Shown here piece by piece: positions 43,143 through 54,664 of a DNA stretch of 64,000 nt. Origin of the DNA: Unio delphinus (lineage: Eukaryota; Mollusca; Bivalvia; Unionida; Unionidae); the NCBI GenBank assembly GCA_029339505.1, contig JAQISU010000118.1, forward strand, positions 6,122,001 to 6,186,000, written 5' to 3'. The translations under genes were made by a program, and so were the position numbers. Every line of letters begins with the position of its first letter. Within the stretch, counting starts at the first letter, position 1. Below the pieces are notes generated by a model. It worked only from the letters and a program-made list of their open reading frames with translations. It was not told where the DNA came from and searched no databases.

Positions 43143-44061
43143 TTACAAATGAATCAGTCTTGGATAGTGTCCCTTTTTATATGCTGCCCAATATCGACGT
43201 GACCGTACGGTAAAGTAAAGGTGATTGGAAAGCCGCACTCTCTTCTTGTAAACAATTTGATAGACTTTATCCAAAGGTCGGCTGACAATTTGTTGTGCGG
43301 TTAAACGGACGATCTTGTGCGCCTCGTTGGTAGTTATGTTAAAAGTTTCATCCTGTCCAGACTGCAAGGCTTCTTGTAGCACGTCAAAGTTCACCACTTG
43401 ACTGGTGCGATAATTGAGAGTCAATCCTTTCACTTTACATTCGGTGTGCATTTCTCCTTGTGGGTTTCGGTATTCGTAGCCGTAATATTTTGGACCGCCA
43501 CTTGTAAAACTTAGAATCTTGTCGTCGGGATGTTCATCTGTCCAGGCTATTAAACGGTCTCCTTCGATGTCAGGGTAGCACTGGTTCGGCTGATGGATGT
43601 AGATGCAACTGTCCGTGTCAAATACAGGACGCGATCTCCTAACAGTTGTAACACTTCGTACAATTTTAAGCGAGCGTGGCCTATCACGTAAGCCGCAATG
43701 ATGACATTTTCAAATTTGTCGGCTTCTACAAAGTCTAGTTCTTCTTCGTAATTGACTAAGATCAAGTCCTCAAGAATGACGTCCACGTGTTTCATGTATT
43801 TGATTCTGTCGTGAATCATCTAGAAGTAGCGGGAAGGTTCTGACAAATACACCGTCTTGGGCAAAGACGGTCGTTGTGCCATTTTACCCCACAAGCAATT
43901 TAACATTATTTTGGCAAACGACCTCCTTCCTTCGTTTTTCTCTATGTGGTTTAAAGTGATGCCTTCCTGCTCCCAATATTTTTCTTTGAATTTCCTTTGG
44001 TCTTCGGGAGTGTGACACCAGGAAGGATAGCCGCTAGTGTCTTGTTTTAGTTCAAAAAGGC
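43143..44061 (-). pseudogene. P2: inverted copy of the Polinton PolB 3' end
   Basis: Matches 41025-41926 closely (by eye well above 80% in DNA). Begins at the ASGYPSWCHTPED region, covers the motif B region (KIMLNCLWGKMAQR) and the damaged motif C, and ends at KRDIIQDQ-equivalent codons. Breaks: a stop near 43820, a frame change at motif C near 43625 and others after it. Homology to P1 stops within 1-2 bp of the V2 terminal arm at 44063. It is tail-to-tail with P1, 1.2 kb away. Confidence 0.85.
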
Positions 44062-44062
44062 A

Positions 44063-44256
44063 AGCAGCAGAGAGGGTGAACAGACCACACTTTTCCGACA
44101 AAATTTTGATTAAATCCTTAAAACGAAAATTTAGCCTTCCTACGAAATCTCATATTTTAACCAAAAAAATAAGTCTCCATTTAGCAAACAGAAACTTTAC
44201 GATTTTTTAATCAATTTTGGTCGCAACGATGGTGGTCATTCACCCTCTCTGCTGCT
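44063..44256. repeat. Candidate left inverted terminal repeat of V2
   Basis: Perfect 18-bp arms AGCAGCAGAGAGGGTGAA (44063-44080) and TTCACCCTCTCTGCTGCT (44239-44256) enclose 158 bp. The enclosed part matches 12428-12548 of V1 on the opposite strand. The ATPase gene ends 29 bp beyond the inner arm. The string gatcaaatattcggtt at the ATPase 3' end (opposite strand, about 44286-44301) is also found after the V1 penton gene at 12291-12306. Confidence 0.8.
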
Positions 44257-44284
44257 ACAAGTTAACAAAAAATAAGAAATGATT

Positions 44285-44878
44285 TCAACCGAATATTTGA
44301 TCGAGTCCGATACGATATCGTGTCCGAGGATCATGTAAATTTATTGTTATAAATCCGTGCGGAGTCGACTGAGCGTTACTAAAGAAATTTTTAAATTGAT
44401 TGAAGTTCATATCAGAGCACCATGTCTGCCAAATATTTCGTAGCGTATGTGTATCAACGCTGTTAAACACAGCAAGAATATTACAGTTATCTCTGATCAC
44501 TTTTGGAATCTGAGTGCAGCGTTGAGTGACATATATCACGTCGGTGTTTTTATGCCTGCCTCGGGAAAATATTCTAGCTGGGTTTGTTTATCCAACATTA
44601 CATCGTCGTATACGACTAAATTGTTAATGCTCCCATCAAGGTCATCCACGGATGGCACCTCGTCAATATCAATGGCGTTCTCACCCTTAATTTCTGATAC
44701 ATTTTCGTTAAAATCCTTTAACACTTCATAGCATTGTTGATCATCTACGCTAGGAGCAAAATACAACTTATCCAATTTTCCCCATCTCACTATTAAATTA
44801 TGTCTTGCCGGATTCAGATGACCCGATTATAATTGCGCGGATAGAGTTTGATAGTGCTGTTTTAGTCGCTGAAAAAAA
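44285..44878 (-). pseudogene. V2 packaging ATPase (A32-like), broken
   Basis: Walker A is RAIIIGSSESGKT at about 44850-44815, followed directly by a TAA. A frame change leads to the stretch from 44790, with Walker B as INNLVVYDDVMLDKQTQLEY. A second indel near 44545 precedes DVIYVTQRCTQIPKVIRDNC, the sensor region of A32/FtsK-HerA packaging ATPases, and the gene ends RYRIGLDQIFG at 44285. The GRHKN-type element before the sensor, visible in a third frame, also fits. It would drive genome packaging. The last codons lie in the sequence shared with the V1 penton end, so the gene may run into the terminal repeat. Confidence 0.75.
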
Positions 44879-44881
44879 TAA

Positions 44882-45124
44882 TCAATCGTCATCAGATTCT
44901 TGATTATCCCTTTGCATCACTTTATTAAACAATATTATATCCTCTTCGTGTTTAAGCCTGTTACTCTCGTCTACGGCGTCCCAGTCGATCATCAAGTGAT
45001 ATTTTTCAACGCCGGTGGTTAATGTGTTAACCGGCGCGGTGCGGTTTTTCACTCGTTGTTTGTTATTATATGTCAAACAGTCGTTGATGATCTCATCAAA
45101 AAGATTTCTACCGTGGTTATACAA
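44882..45124 (-). CDS. V2 small acidic protein, function unknown
   Basis: 80 codons, intact, ending 4 bp before the ATPase region. Helical, charged, with a DDD C terminus and no cysteines. The tight junction with the ATPase suggests co-transcription. No family recognised. Confidence 0.35.
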   Translation of the reverse strand: MYNHGRNLFDEIINDCLTYNNKQRVKNRTAPVNTLTTGVEKYHLMIDWDAVDESNRLKHEEDIILFNKVMQRDNQESDDD

Positions 45125-45211
45125 TAACGATTAAAAACTATGAAACCGATAATCACTCCGACGATCAAGAAAGTGCCAAACTGCATATGTTTCAACTAAA
45201 GTTTCGCCGTG

Positions 45212-45429
45212 CTATATATCATAATAATAATTATCCGGATCATTCTTTTTTAAATCCTCGTAGTCCTCATCATCATCGTAGATGGGTGTAAAATTAAGCA
45301 CTTGATAATATATTTCATCGGATGGAAACATCGCAATCCTTTTCGTTTTAAATTGTAAGCTAGTTTCCTCTCGTTGAGCTCACTGATAGTAAAATACTCT
45401 CCACATTCTGTGGGAAATCCCTCAATCAT
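45212..45429 (-). pseudogene. V2 small acidic protein, frameshifted
   Basis: ATG 45429 lies 3 bp after the zinc-ribbon gene's stop. The first part reads EGFPTECGEYFTISELNERK. An indel near 45335 moves the frame to PSDEIYYQVLNFTPIYDDDE, then YEDLKKNDPDNYYYDI and TAG 45212. Very acidic, tyrosine-rich tail. Function unknown. Confidence 0.35.
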
Positions 45430-45432
45430 TTT

Positions 45433-45756
45433 TCAAGCAGTTTTCATTGCTTCAATTTTCTCATGAATCCCTCGGGATTTCAGAAATTCTTCTGGAGTCG
45501 GTATTGGTCTATTCTTTCTTCGAAGATATTCTATTGCGGAACGATATTGTGGGGATCCACACGCTATACAAATTTGATATTTTCCCCGGACTCCTTTTCC
45601 GCAACCAAGACAAGGTTGTCGTCCATCTTTACATCCCTGTTTAGCTGTACAATTATGCACCCCGCAGAACTCCCCGTATGAGTTTTTCCCACATCGCTGT
45701 GTGGATCCCAGGAACAACCACGAGCATTTATTAACCGCAAGTGCTGGATTCACCAT
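45433..45756 (-). CDS. V2 zinc-ribbon protein
   Basis: 107 codons, intact. Cysteine pairs occur as C-x9-C, C-x5-H-x2-C, C-x5-C-x2-C and C-x2-C, with CLGCGKGVRGKYQICIACG as the central ribbon. A basic helical tail (RRKNRPIPTPEEFLKSRG) follows. The second half is homologous to the fragment at 1738-1953, so it is a conserved V-family gene. It is divergent from the primase-helicase gene with 53 bp between the starts, which suggests shared early control and a role in replication or transcription. That role is inference. Confidence 0.55.
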   Translation of the reverse strand: MVNPALAVNKCSWLFLGSTQRCGKNSYGEFCGVHNCTAKQGCKDGRQPCLGCGKGVRGKYQICIACGSPQYRSAIEYLRRKNRPIPTPEEFLKSRGIHEKIEAMKTA

Positions 45757-45809
45757 TATTATTAATTGTTAATAGGTATTCAATTAAACATCAACATGTA
45801 TATGGTATA
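45757..45809. promoter_or_regulatory. Divergent promoter region of V2
   Basis: 53 bp between the starts of the zinc-ribbon gene (minus) and the primase-helicase gene (plus). AT-rich, with tattaattgttaata. It lacks the CACAATTGAAA motif of the V1 virion genes. Confidence 0.4.
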
Positions 45810-48161
45810 ATGACTACTGATTACTCCGATAATAACTTTATCGATATGTTATCGCGTGGAAAATCTTACTACGAGGGTTTTTCTGATAATTTATTTAGAT
45901 ACCCGGAAACTCATCATGACCTTCGAGAATACTATCGAAGGAATTAAGGGCTGTCATGGAGTGTTTGTAGTAAAAAATCTGCAATTGATCTTCTCACCGT
46001 GGATAGTTATCTACACCGTGGTGTGATTATTCAACAGATGGGGAAATTTTATGTGTTTGTGGATGATCCGGATATAACAGAATTTCAGGAGTGTTCTGCA
46101 GTCAATGAAATAATTCCGAAACAACGATTGAGATATCCGACCATTGACGTAGATTCTAAAACACCATCGTTGGGTGAGATATTATTGTACTTCAACGACA
46201 TAGTTGACTCCGTCTATGATGTTTTAGTTTTTGAAACCAGCGGCGGTTATCACATTTCATTGAAAACAATCCCGATCGACTTTGATACTCATCAACAATT
46301 ATTAAAAAAAATTGCCGCAGACAAACCATCATGGAACGTTGATACACAGGCTGGATTGTACAGTATTAAATTACCAGCAACTAGATCAGCAAAACCAAAC
46401 AGCATTGATAAACGATTAATTCATCCTGTTGGATTTACTAGTTCGTTATTGTCTTGTCCTGTTGCTGTACAATCATGTTACGAAAAACTCACTGGCGACG
46501 ATAGAATTTTTGAAGAACGCGATGATAATCTCACTGGTGAACAAATTCAACAGATTTCAACAGCGCTGACTGGACAACCCGACCAAATCACTGGAATTAC
46601 AAATCAAACCACCAATATGATATCACTGGGACGAGTTCCAGGATCATTTTGTAATATTTGTCAACGTCGACACGGCATTAATGAGTTTACTGGATTCATT
46701 GAGGGAAAAGCCATTGATGTATTTGTGTGTGTATATTCTGATCGATTTGTGATTGGCTGCTTCCGTACCACAAAAAATAAAATCACGATACTGAGGGAAT
46801 CTGATGATAGCATTTCCAATGATAGCAAAACCCGCTACGAAAAATACTTAAAATCATATAATTATCGCCGAGGAGATCATAGTGGTGAATTTCCCATAAG
46901 GATTCCAGATTATACTTACTGTGAGGCTCCTGTTCATGAAAACGGCACAGGATGTAAAATCATCCTCAACGACGATTATATGGATGGTTCTGCTTGTGGG
47001 ATGGGAAAGTCAAAGTCAGCATGGAAATCAATACGAGATGATCAATCTGTGTTATATTTGTCATACAGAAAGACATTTACCAGAAAGACTGCCATCGACT
47101 ACAATCTCGAATCGTATGAACAAATTTATGGAGGAATTATTTTTGATACAAGAACTCATCGAAGGATTATGTCGCAAATAGAATCGATTATACGAGTCAG
47201 GGGGATCCCTGATGTGTTATTGTTAGATGAATGGCACGGAATTCTTCGCCAAATAATCTCATCGTATCGTGGAAAACAGATTTGGGAAACACTGACATGG
47301 TTGATTTCATCAGCGAAACGGGTTATTGTACTTGATGCAGATGCCAAAAACGACGATTTGGAATTATTCAGAAAATATTTTAATCGCCCTGACATGAAAT
47401 TTATCATTAACGAGTATCAACCCGATCACGGAAAGAAGTTTATTGTGGAACAGTCCCATCGCGACAACTATGTTAAATTGTTAGACTCAGTGCAACAAGG
47501 AAATCGTGCAGTAGTTTTCACACAGCACAAACGACACGGGAATTATTCTGTAGAAGCCCTCGCTAAATTGTTACAGCATTTAGGATACCGAGTAAAATAC
47601 TATCATGCTGATACCGATTCGGATGAAAAACAGCGAGACTTTGCTGATCCCGTTGAAGCGTTTGAGTACATCGACGTGGTAATTTATAATTTCACAATAG
47701 AAGTTGGAATATCAATCGTAGATGAACGATTTAAATACATGGCAGTATTTTCTGAACAATTAGGATCTGTAGAAGCAACTAAACAAGCAATTCATCGTTT
47801 CAGAAATATCTCAGAAATTCACTATTCGGCAACTAAACGAGTTTGCACTGAGTTGCCGTTGACTCGTGATGGGATTATTTCCGCTATCGAATCACATGAA
47901 CGGGATCTATCGTCGATGGAATTATTTTTCAGGACACCAAACCGTTGCGACGTAAATTCTAGTTACGGGTACGCGTTTATCAGTACAATCATCGAGGAAA
48001 ATAATTCAAAATGTTATTTTACTGGGCGACTTGTTACGATGATGAAACAAACCGGATATGAAGTCACTTGGGAATTACCCGACGAATATTCGTTGTGGTA
48101 CGAAAAAATAAAAAAAAGCAACGAATCTCCGCCGCGACAATTAATAACAGTCCGCGCGTAG
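45810..48161 (+). pseudogene. V2 primase-helicase: AEP-like primase fused to UL9/OBP-like SF2 helicase; one stop
   Basis: One frame of 783 codons from ATG 45810, with TAA at 45945-45947 as the only break. Primase part: RLRYPTIDVDSK gives the D-x-D pair (residue about 113), SGGYHISLK the following His (about 148) and LYSIKLPATRSAK a third conserved block. A CNICQRRHGINEF element may start a zinc site. Helicase part: GSACGMGKSKS is Walker A (about 393), LLLDEWHG the DExH-like box (about 473), then YHADTD, NFTIEVGISI and AIHRFRN as C-terminal helicase motifs, in the order of herpesvirus origin-binding helicases. It would unwind and prime the V genome. Family calls rest on motifs only. Confidence 0.7.
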
Positions 48162-48490
48162 ATGAATTTCTGAAATCTTCTATCGGAGAAAGAATTGCTT
48201 CGGCGAGTGATAAAATCACCAGCGAACAACAAAAATACCATCGATACGACCCTGAACAACGATTAGAACCATATGCGAAAAAATTGATGTATCTGAATCA
48301 TGTATTTCAAACCAATGTGAGAAAATTAGACACAAGCGTAATTGAGCATCTCGATAAAAACATTTTGCGGTTACAACGGTACCAACGGGTTCTTGTTGAT
48401 AAACATAATCAAGGAAGCGCTGTTACAACTACGCCGTACCGATGTAATCGCTGTGGAAAAAAGAATTTATCGGTAACATGCGCGACATGA
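48068..48490 (+). pseudogene. Helicase C-terminal extension or small separate protein of V2
   Basis: Overlaps the helicase end in another frame. The likely real part starts near 48140 (SPRVDEFLKSSIGERIASAS), is helical (KLMYLNHVFQTNVRKLDTSV) and ends with a zinc pair CNRCGKKNLSVTC. It could be the true C terminus after an indel near 48150, or a small protein of its own. The homologous full gene would settle this. Confidence 0.4.
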
Positions 48491-50505
48491 ACTTGAACTC
48501 GATCAACTCGAGGAATCTCATCGCTGATGTCTCTGCCATTAGTGATTCTATCGCTGGAGGTTTTTTGGTAATTCAGTTCCAAGCGCTTTAAATTCAGTTT
48601 CGCTGACTGGAACAGAGAAATAACTTCCGCATTCAACACGTCATAGAAAGCTCCAATTGATCATAAACTATTGTTTTATGTGAATAAGTAATATGAAATC
48701 ATAGTAAAGTGTAACAATACATTTTCAACACTTGGTGATATTAATATTACTGAGTTGGTTCTAGCAGTTATATTTAATCCTACGGATAATGAAAATTTAA
48801 AAATTACTAGACACTGGTTTCTATAGTAATCTAACGAAGATGATGAACACTCATAATTTCCAAAACTAGTATAGTACTTATAGTATATTTTAACTTCATT
48901 GGTATGATTGGAACATACAACTCCTACTTCACATGATTTATCGATTACTTCAATAATATAATCGTTATTTTGGGAAAATTTACGTATGGAAAGAGATGAT
49001 CTGTCAGTAACACAATTTTGATGCCTTGAATATACCGTTAAGTAAATTGATTTTATTTTTTCAGTTTTTTTAGTGTACCAATATTAATTATTGTCTGGGC
49101 TATATCATAAAGGTGTACCAATATTAATTATTGTCTGGGCTATATCAGTGCCTTTGGTGGAGCTAGCAATGTAATTTGGATACGATTGCTTTCACAAAGA
49201 CGTATTGTAATAATTTAGATGAATGCGTATTTGGTTATAGATCCCCGTTTTATGGGAATCTGACATGTATGTGATCGCTTGTCTGATTATCGGAATTCCG
49301 TGCAATGGAAATATTCCTTAGCCCGAAATATCTCGCATTTTACTAGGAGCAAACGTCACAAAATGAAGTATTGGCGAGTTTTCATGATGTCGTGGTTCAC
49401 TACAAGTGAATTTAGGTCAAAACCGAATGAGTGTCCCTGCAACAACATAGTCCCTATTAAAATCTATTGGTGTACATTGTGGTGATACTGCAGTGACAAT
49501 ATTTAGGATATAAAACTGGTAAATTACACAAAATGAATAAATTAGAAAGAACTCGGCAGATACAGTTTATGTCACCATGGTGGCAAATGCGATGCAGTTG
49601 TACTGGAGAAATGTGACTGGAAACCATGGATTTGCTGGTCTAAGGTGGCGTAGTTACACCAGGTCCCTGTGTTAGGTGATAGTTGTATAGTTTTTACGGC
49701 CTGACCTGCTGCCGGTACAGAAATCTAACAAAGAGAAACCATGCAGAAGTACGGTTGATGAATATTTGGCAAGTTGTGATGTTTGTTGTCTTGCATTGAT
49801 TAGAGTAAACTTTATGTAGTAAATGGACAGGTTAGGTGTCTATGTACAACTTAAGTTGAATAGAAGTCTTTGGAAATGTGGTTAAACTTGTGACTTCTAT
49901 CGGGAATCGCACTAGGGTCAAGAAAATACCCGGGCTTGTAACAGTATTTATTAAGAACCCCTTTCAACTGCACAAAGTAGTCTGAATTAGGAAAGTATAT
50001 TCATTAATCTGTGAAGATAAAACAATTATCATGGTCGAAATCGAGATTGGTTGCGGAAATCGAAATTCATCGACAACTTAGTGCACAAATGATGGTCGGT
50101 GTGGTAGTAAATTTACTGATGATACAATCTGAATAATTTCCTTAAAAGAAAAGAACAAATACCTAAACATGTTATGGTGATCTCTGACTGTACACTAGTG
50201 ATCATATAGCTATCATCTGATGTTTACTTCGCAAAAATCATCAAAGCAATTACTGACAGTTCAAACGAACTTAGTCGAAATCATAGATATATTCAGCAAA
50301 ACCAGGGCAAAATACTTTGCCTGTAATATATAGAAACCAAATATATACTGATCTTGTCCGATTCCATATCAGTACCTAGTCTGCATCAGACATACCGTTA
50401 TGTGTACCCCTCCTAAAAATATAATATAACCTAATATTGTTTTAGTTATCTAGCAGTGTCGTTATTAAAAAGCAAAAAGTAATAACGAAGCAGAACGGGC
50501 TGTTA
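48491..50505. other. Intergenic DNA after V2
   Basis: No gene recognised. A 40-bp unit is duplicated at 49073-49147 (gtgtaccaatattaattatt). The right border of V2 is not visible. Confidence 0.5.
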
Positions 50506-50509
50506 ATAC

Positions 50510-51197
50510 TGTTACGTGTATTTGATTTGGGTCATGTATTTTCTATTTTAATTGTTTGTTTGTCAGATTCAGATTTGACATTTTAAGTTTAAGATTCATT
50601 CATTGGGACATGACCTGTACTTTACAAATAAGCACCAGGTGTTGACCCCATTTCTGACCTGGCTTCAGAGTTGTAAGCAAGCTTTTAAAATGATTGGTTG
50701 ATTTCAAGGACATTATGGAGCTTTGTTATAAACAGCTTTCTATTTTTAGTTGGGTCATACGGTGAGTACGAGACTTTTGTAACGTAAATTTGTTCTAAAA
50801 GATTCTAGAAGATCATGTGACCCCTTCCATGTTTACGTAAAAACAGGTATATAAATTATGTTTTGGAGCGAACTATTTAGTAGAAGTTGAGCTGTTAGAA
50901 TACTTAGTTATGGGTCGATTTGAGTTATCATCACGTAACATCGTCTTCCATCTTGGATGCTTCACTAAGATTCTAACTTGGAATTATTTGGACATTTTAT
51001 TACCAGGACTTTTGCAATTTCACTAGTGGATTATATTTTGAATTATTTGGATTAATTTTGGAATTGATTCTTAAAACTAAGTTTATTTTTCTTTTCTGGA
51101 AAATATTTATGCTCAATAAATTGTTTATTAAGTTTTTACAAGCTTGTTTTTTTCACTCTTTCTATGTTACTGTTTATTCGAGCCTAAGCACGTAACA
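50510..51197. mobile_element. Solo LTR with 4-bp target duplication
   Basis: Starts TGTTACGTG and ends CACGTAACA, a 9-bp inverted repeat with TG...CA ends. ATAC flanks it on both sides (50506-50509, 51198-51201). Inside, on the plus strand, are a TATA box (TATATAAA around 50849) and AATAAA (51115-51120), in the right order for U3-R-U5. No internal retroviral sequence is attached, so it is a recombined solo LTR, Gypsy-like by target size. Class is inference. Confidence 0.8.
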
Positions 51198-51634
51198 ATA
51201 CACATGCATCGTTCTACAGCTATCTGATTTTAAAGTATCGTGCACTGATATCAAACATTGTAGTAGAAAATCCGTTATTTACCAAGTGGCAGTCAATAGG
51301 AAATACTGTTATAAATAACACTCTCCATCACATCTACCTTAGACGAATGGTCTCCTTCCTACAGAACCATCCGTATAAACAAGATATTAAATGGCATATT
51401 TATAACTGGTCGTACATGTATAACCCACCGTTACATACTAAAGGAATGACCCACCTGCATGGGTTTATTAGATGAACCGTGTAGCAGGTCATGAAAGAAT
51501 GCGTCAATATCTAAACTACACACAATGGTAAGGAAGTCAATATCTATTCTAACATATATATTGTATGATTCTAAAATATATATTGTATGCAACAATTTAT
51601 CCTTTGCATATTTTCAATCAGCATTTGTAACGTA

Positions 51635-51701
<67 letters not shown>

Positions 51702-52863
51702 TCTAACTAACTTTTTATGCCTACAATTTGCATTTCATGTTGATCGGGAACCTTCATATATTATCCCCACCATCTCATCATTGCATTTATTTCTATCTAC
51801 CGTAGGAATTAAAACATTTTCATACATTAATCTTTATCCCAAATCATTTATTGTGGCGCTATACAGCCTTGTAGTTATGGTGCGCCTTAAATGTCATCAT
51901 CTATACTTGATTAAGTCAAGATCACCATGTCGTACGTACGATTACATTATTCAAATTAGGATTTCTACCCATGAAACAAAAGAGTTATTCTGAACGATGA
52001 CGTGAATACGAGTGGTCATCGACATTAATTAGGGTGCATAATTATGTAAATTCCTCCAGATGCTTTGAGAGAGTTGAACTTTAGCTTATATATAAATAAT
52101 TCATAGATTGAACATTATAGTACCCTATGTGCCCGCATTAACTACTCTATCTTTTGTTCCACTCAGACAAAACATGCATTGAATCCGAAATCTGGAATAC
52201 AAATAATCCATTACGCAATTGTGCACCAACTAGTACACACCTCTATATTTTCTGACATGATGTAGTTATACAAGTAATTCATGCATTACACTCTTTGATT
52301 AAGTATCTCTTTAGAATATATATCACAGTCAGTCGGTTTACTTCTAGCCCTTTGTACATGTTTCGTATTTCGTAGCGAGGTTAGTGAGTTTGTATGCCAT
52401 TGTTATATTATTAATGAAAGAATTTATATACATGATTTAATGTTGAAGTCTTTAATTGTCATTTAAATGCCTTTATCGCTAGGTTTGCTCACTGACGACT
52501 CGGTTAATGTTACATATTTGAAGTTTTACTCATGCATATCAGCATAATGACTTACCTCGCTTTTTGTTATAAGCTTGACCAAGTCTAAGTCATTGTTCTT
52601 CCAGTAAAATTCCTAAAACGACTAATTTATCAAGATTATAAGGTTACAACTTTGAAAGAACAAAAAACAAACTCTAGCCTCTTTAACATTCTCTATGATG
52701 CATTTAGGAAAAAGATGGAATCCATTTTTCGGGCAATATTATTCTGGCAATAGATCTATTCATACAAGCTTCGAAAATACTTTACTTCGATAATTTAAAT
52801 ATCAAAGTTATAGAATGAAATTTTTATAATTGGGACTTACAGTATTATGCACTGCTAGGATGA
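51198..52863. other. Intergenic DNA with a TA tract
   Basis: (TA)n at 51639-51696. No gene recognised. Confidence 0.6.
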
Positions 52864-54664
52864 TCCAAATCCAAAACAATCTTGTTTTACTAATGTATCC
52901 AAATCCAAAACAATATTGTTTTCCTAATGTATCCAAATCCAAAACAATCTTGTATTCCTAATGTATCCAAATCCAAAACAATCTTGTATTCCTAATGTAT
53001 CCAAATCCAAAACAATCTTGTTTTCCTAATGTATCCAAATCCAAAACAATCTTGTTATCCTAATGTATCCAAATCCAAAACAATCTTGTCTTCCTAATGT
53101 ATCCAAATCCAAAACAATCTTGTTATCCTAATGTATCCAAATCCAAAACAATCTTGTTTCCAAATGTATCCAAATCCAAAACAATCTTGTATTCCTAATG
53201 TATCCAAATCCAAAACAATCTTGTTTTCCTAATGTATCCAAATCCAAAACAATCTTGTATTCCTAATGTATCCAAATCCAAAACAATCTTGTATTCCTAA
53301 TGTATCCAAATCAAAAACAATCTTTTTATCCTAATGTATCCAAATCCAAAACAATCTTGTTTTCCTAATGTATCCAAATCCAAAACAATCTTGTTTTCCT
53401 AATGTCTCCAAATCCAAATCAATCTTGTATTCATAATGTATCCAAATCCAAAACAATCTTGTTTTCCTAATGTATCCAAATCCAAAACAATCTTGTATTC
53501 CTAATATATTCAAATCCAAAACAATCTTGTTTTCCTAATGTATCCAAATCCAAAACAATCTTGTTTTCTTAATGTATCGAAATCAAAAACAATCTTGTTA
53601 TCCTAATGTATCCAAATCCAAAACAATCTTGTTATCCTAATGTATCTAAATCCAAAACAATCTTGTATTCCTAATGTATCCAAATCCAAAACAATCTTGT
53701 ATTCCTAATGTATCCAAATCCAAAACAATCTTGTTTTCCTAATGTATCCAAATCCAAAACAATCTTGTTATCATAATGTATACAAATCCAAAACAATCTT
53801 GTTATCCTAATGTATCCAAATCAAAAACAATCTTGTTATCCTAATGTATCCAAATCCAAAACAATCTTGTATTCCTAATGTATCCAAATCCAAAACAATC
53901 TTGTTTTCCTAATGGATCCAAATGCAAAACAATCTTGTTATCCTAATGTATCCAAATCAGACACAATCTTGTTATCCTAATGTATCCAAATCCGAAACAA
54001 TCTTGTTTTCCTAATGTCTTCAAATCCAAATCAATCTTGTATTCTTAATGTATCCAAATCCAAAACAATCTTGTTTTCCTAATGTATCCAAATCCAAAAC
54101 AATCTTGTTTTCTTAATGTATCGAAATCCAAAACAATCTTGTTATCCTAATGTATCCAAATCCAAAACAATCTTGTTATCATAATGTATCCAAATCCAAA
54201 ACAATCTTGTTTTCCTAATGTATCCTAATTCAAAACAATCTTGTTATCCTAATGTATCCAAAGCCAACACAATCTTGTTATCCTAATGTATCCAAATCCG
54301 AAACAATCTTGTTTTCCTAATGTCTCCAAATCCAAATCAATCTTGTATTCCTAATGTATCCAAATCCAAAACAATCTTGTTTTCCTAATGTATCCAAATC
54401 CAAAACAATCTTGTTTTCCTAATGTATCCAAATCCAAAACAATCTTGTTTTCCTAATGTATCCAAATCCAAAACAATCTTTTATCCTAATGTATCCAAAT
54501 CCAAAACAATCTTGTTTTCCTACTGTATCCAAATCCAAAACAATCTTGTTTTCCTAATGTATCTGATTCCAAAACAATCTTGTTTCCCTAATGTATCCAA
54601 ATCCAAAACAGTCTTGTTTTCCTAATGTATCCAAATCTAAAACAGTCTTGTTTTCCTAATGTAT
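52864..54664. repeat. Array of about 53 34-bp repeats
   Basis: Unit tccaaatccaaaacaatctt then gttttcctaatgta. Most units are 34 bp and highly similar, varying mainly at TTGTTTTCC/TTGTATTCC/TTGTTATCC. Each has the inverted pair AAAACAA-tc-TTGTTTT. Open frames across it are artefacts. There are no unique spacers, so it is not a CRISPR array. Confidence 0.95.

Noticed and set aside
44063..44256. A MITE with 18-bp terminal inverted repeats
   Set aside because: First impression, but the three copies all follow the last gene of a V element, share inner flanking sequence with each other and show no clear target duplication. A viral terminus fits better, though a MITE is not fully excluded.
52864..54664. 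CRISPR-like array of regular short repeats
   Set aside because: Units abut with no unique spacers, the period is 34 bp throughout, and the setting is eukaryotic: a minisatellite.
52864..54664. A satellite-encoded protein (Trp/Phe/Gly-rich minus-strand reading)
   Set aside because: Periodic reading of the 34-bp unit with stops; no start context.
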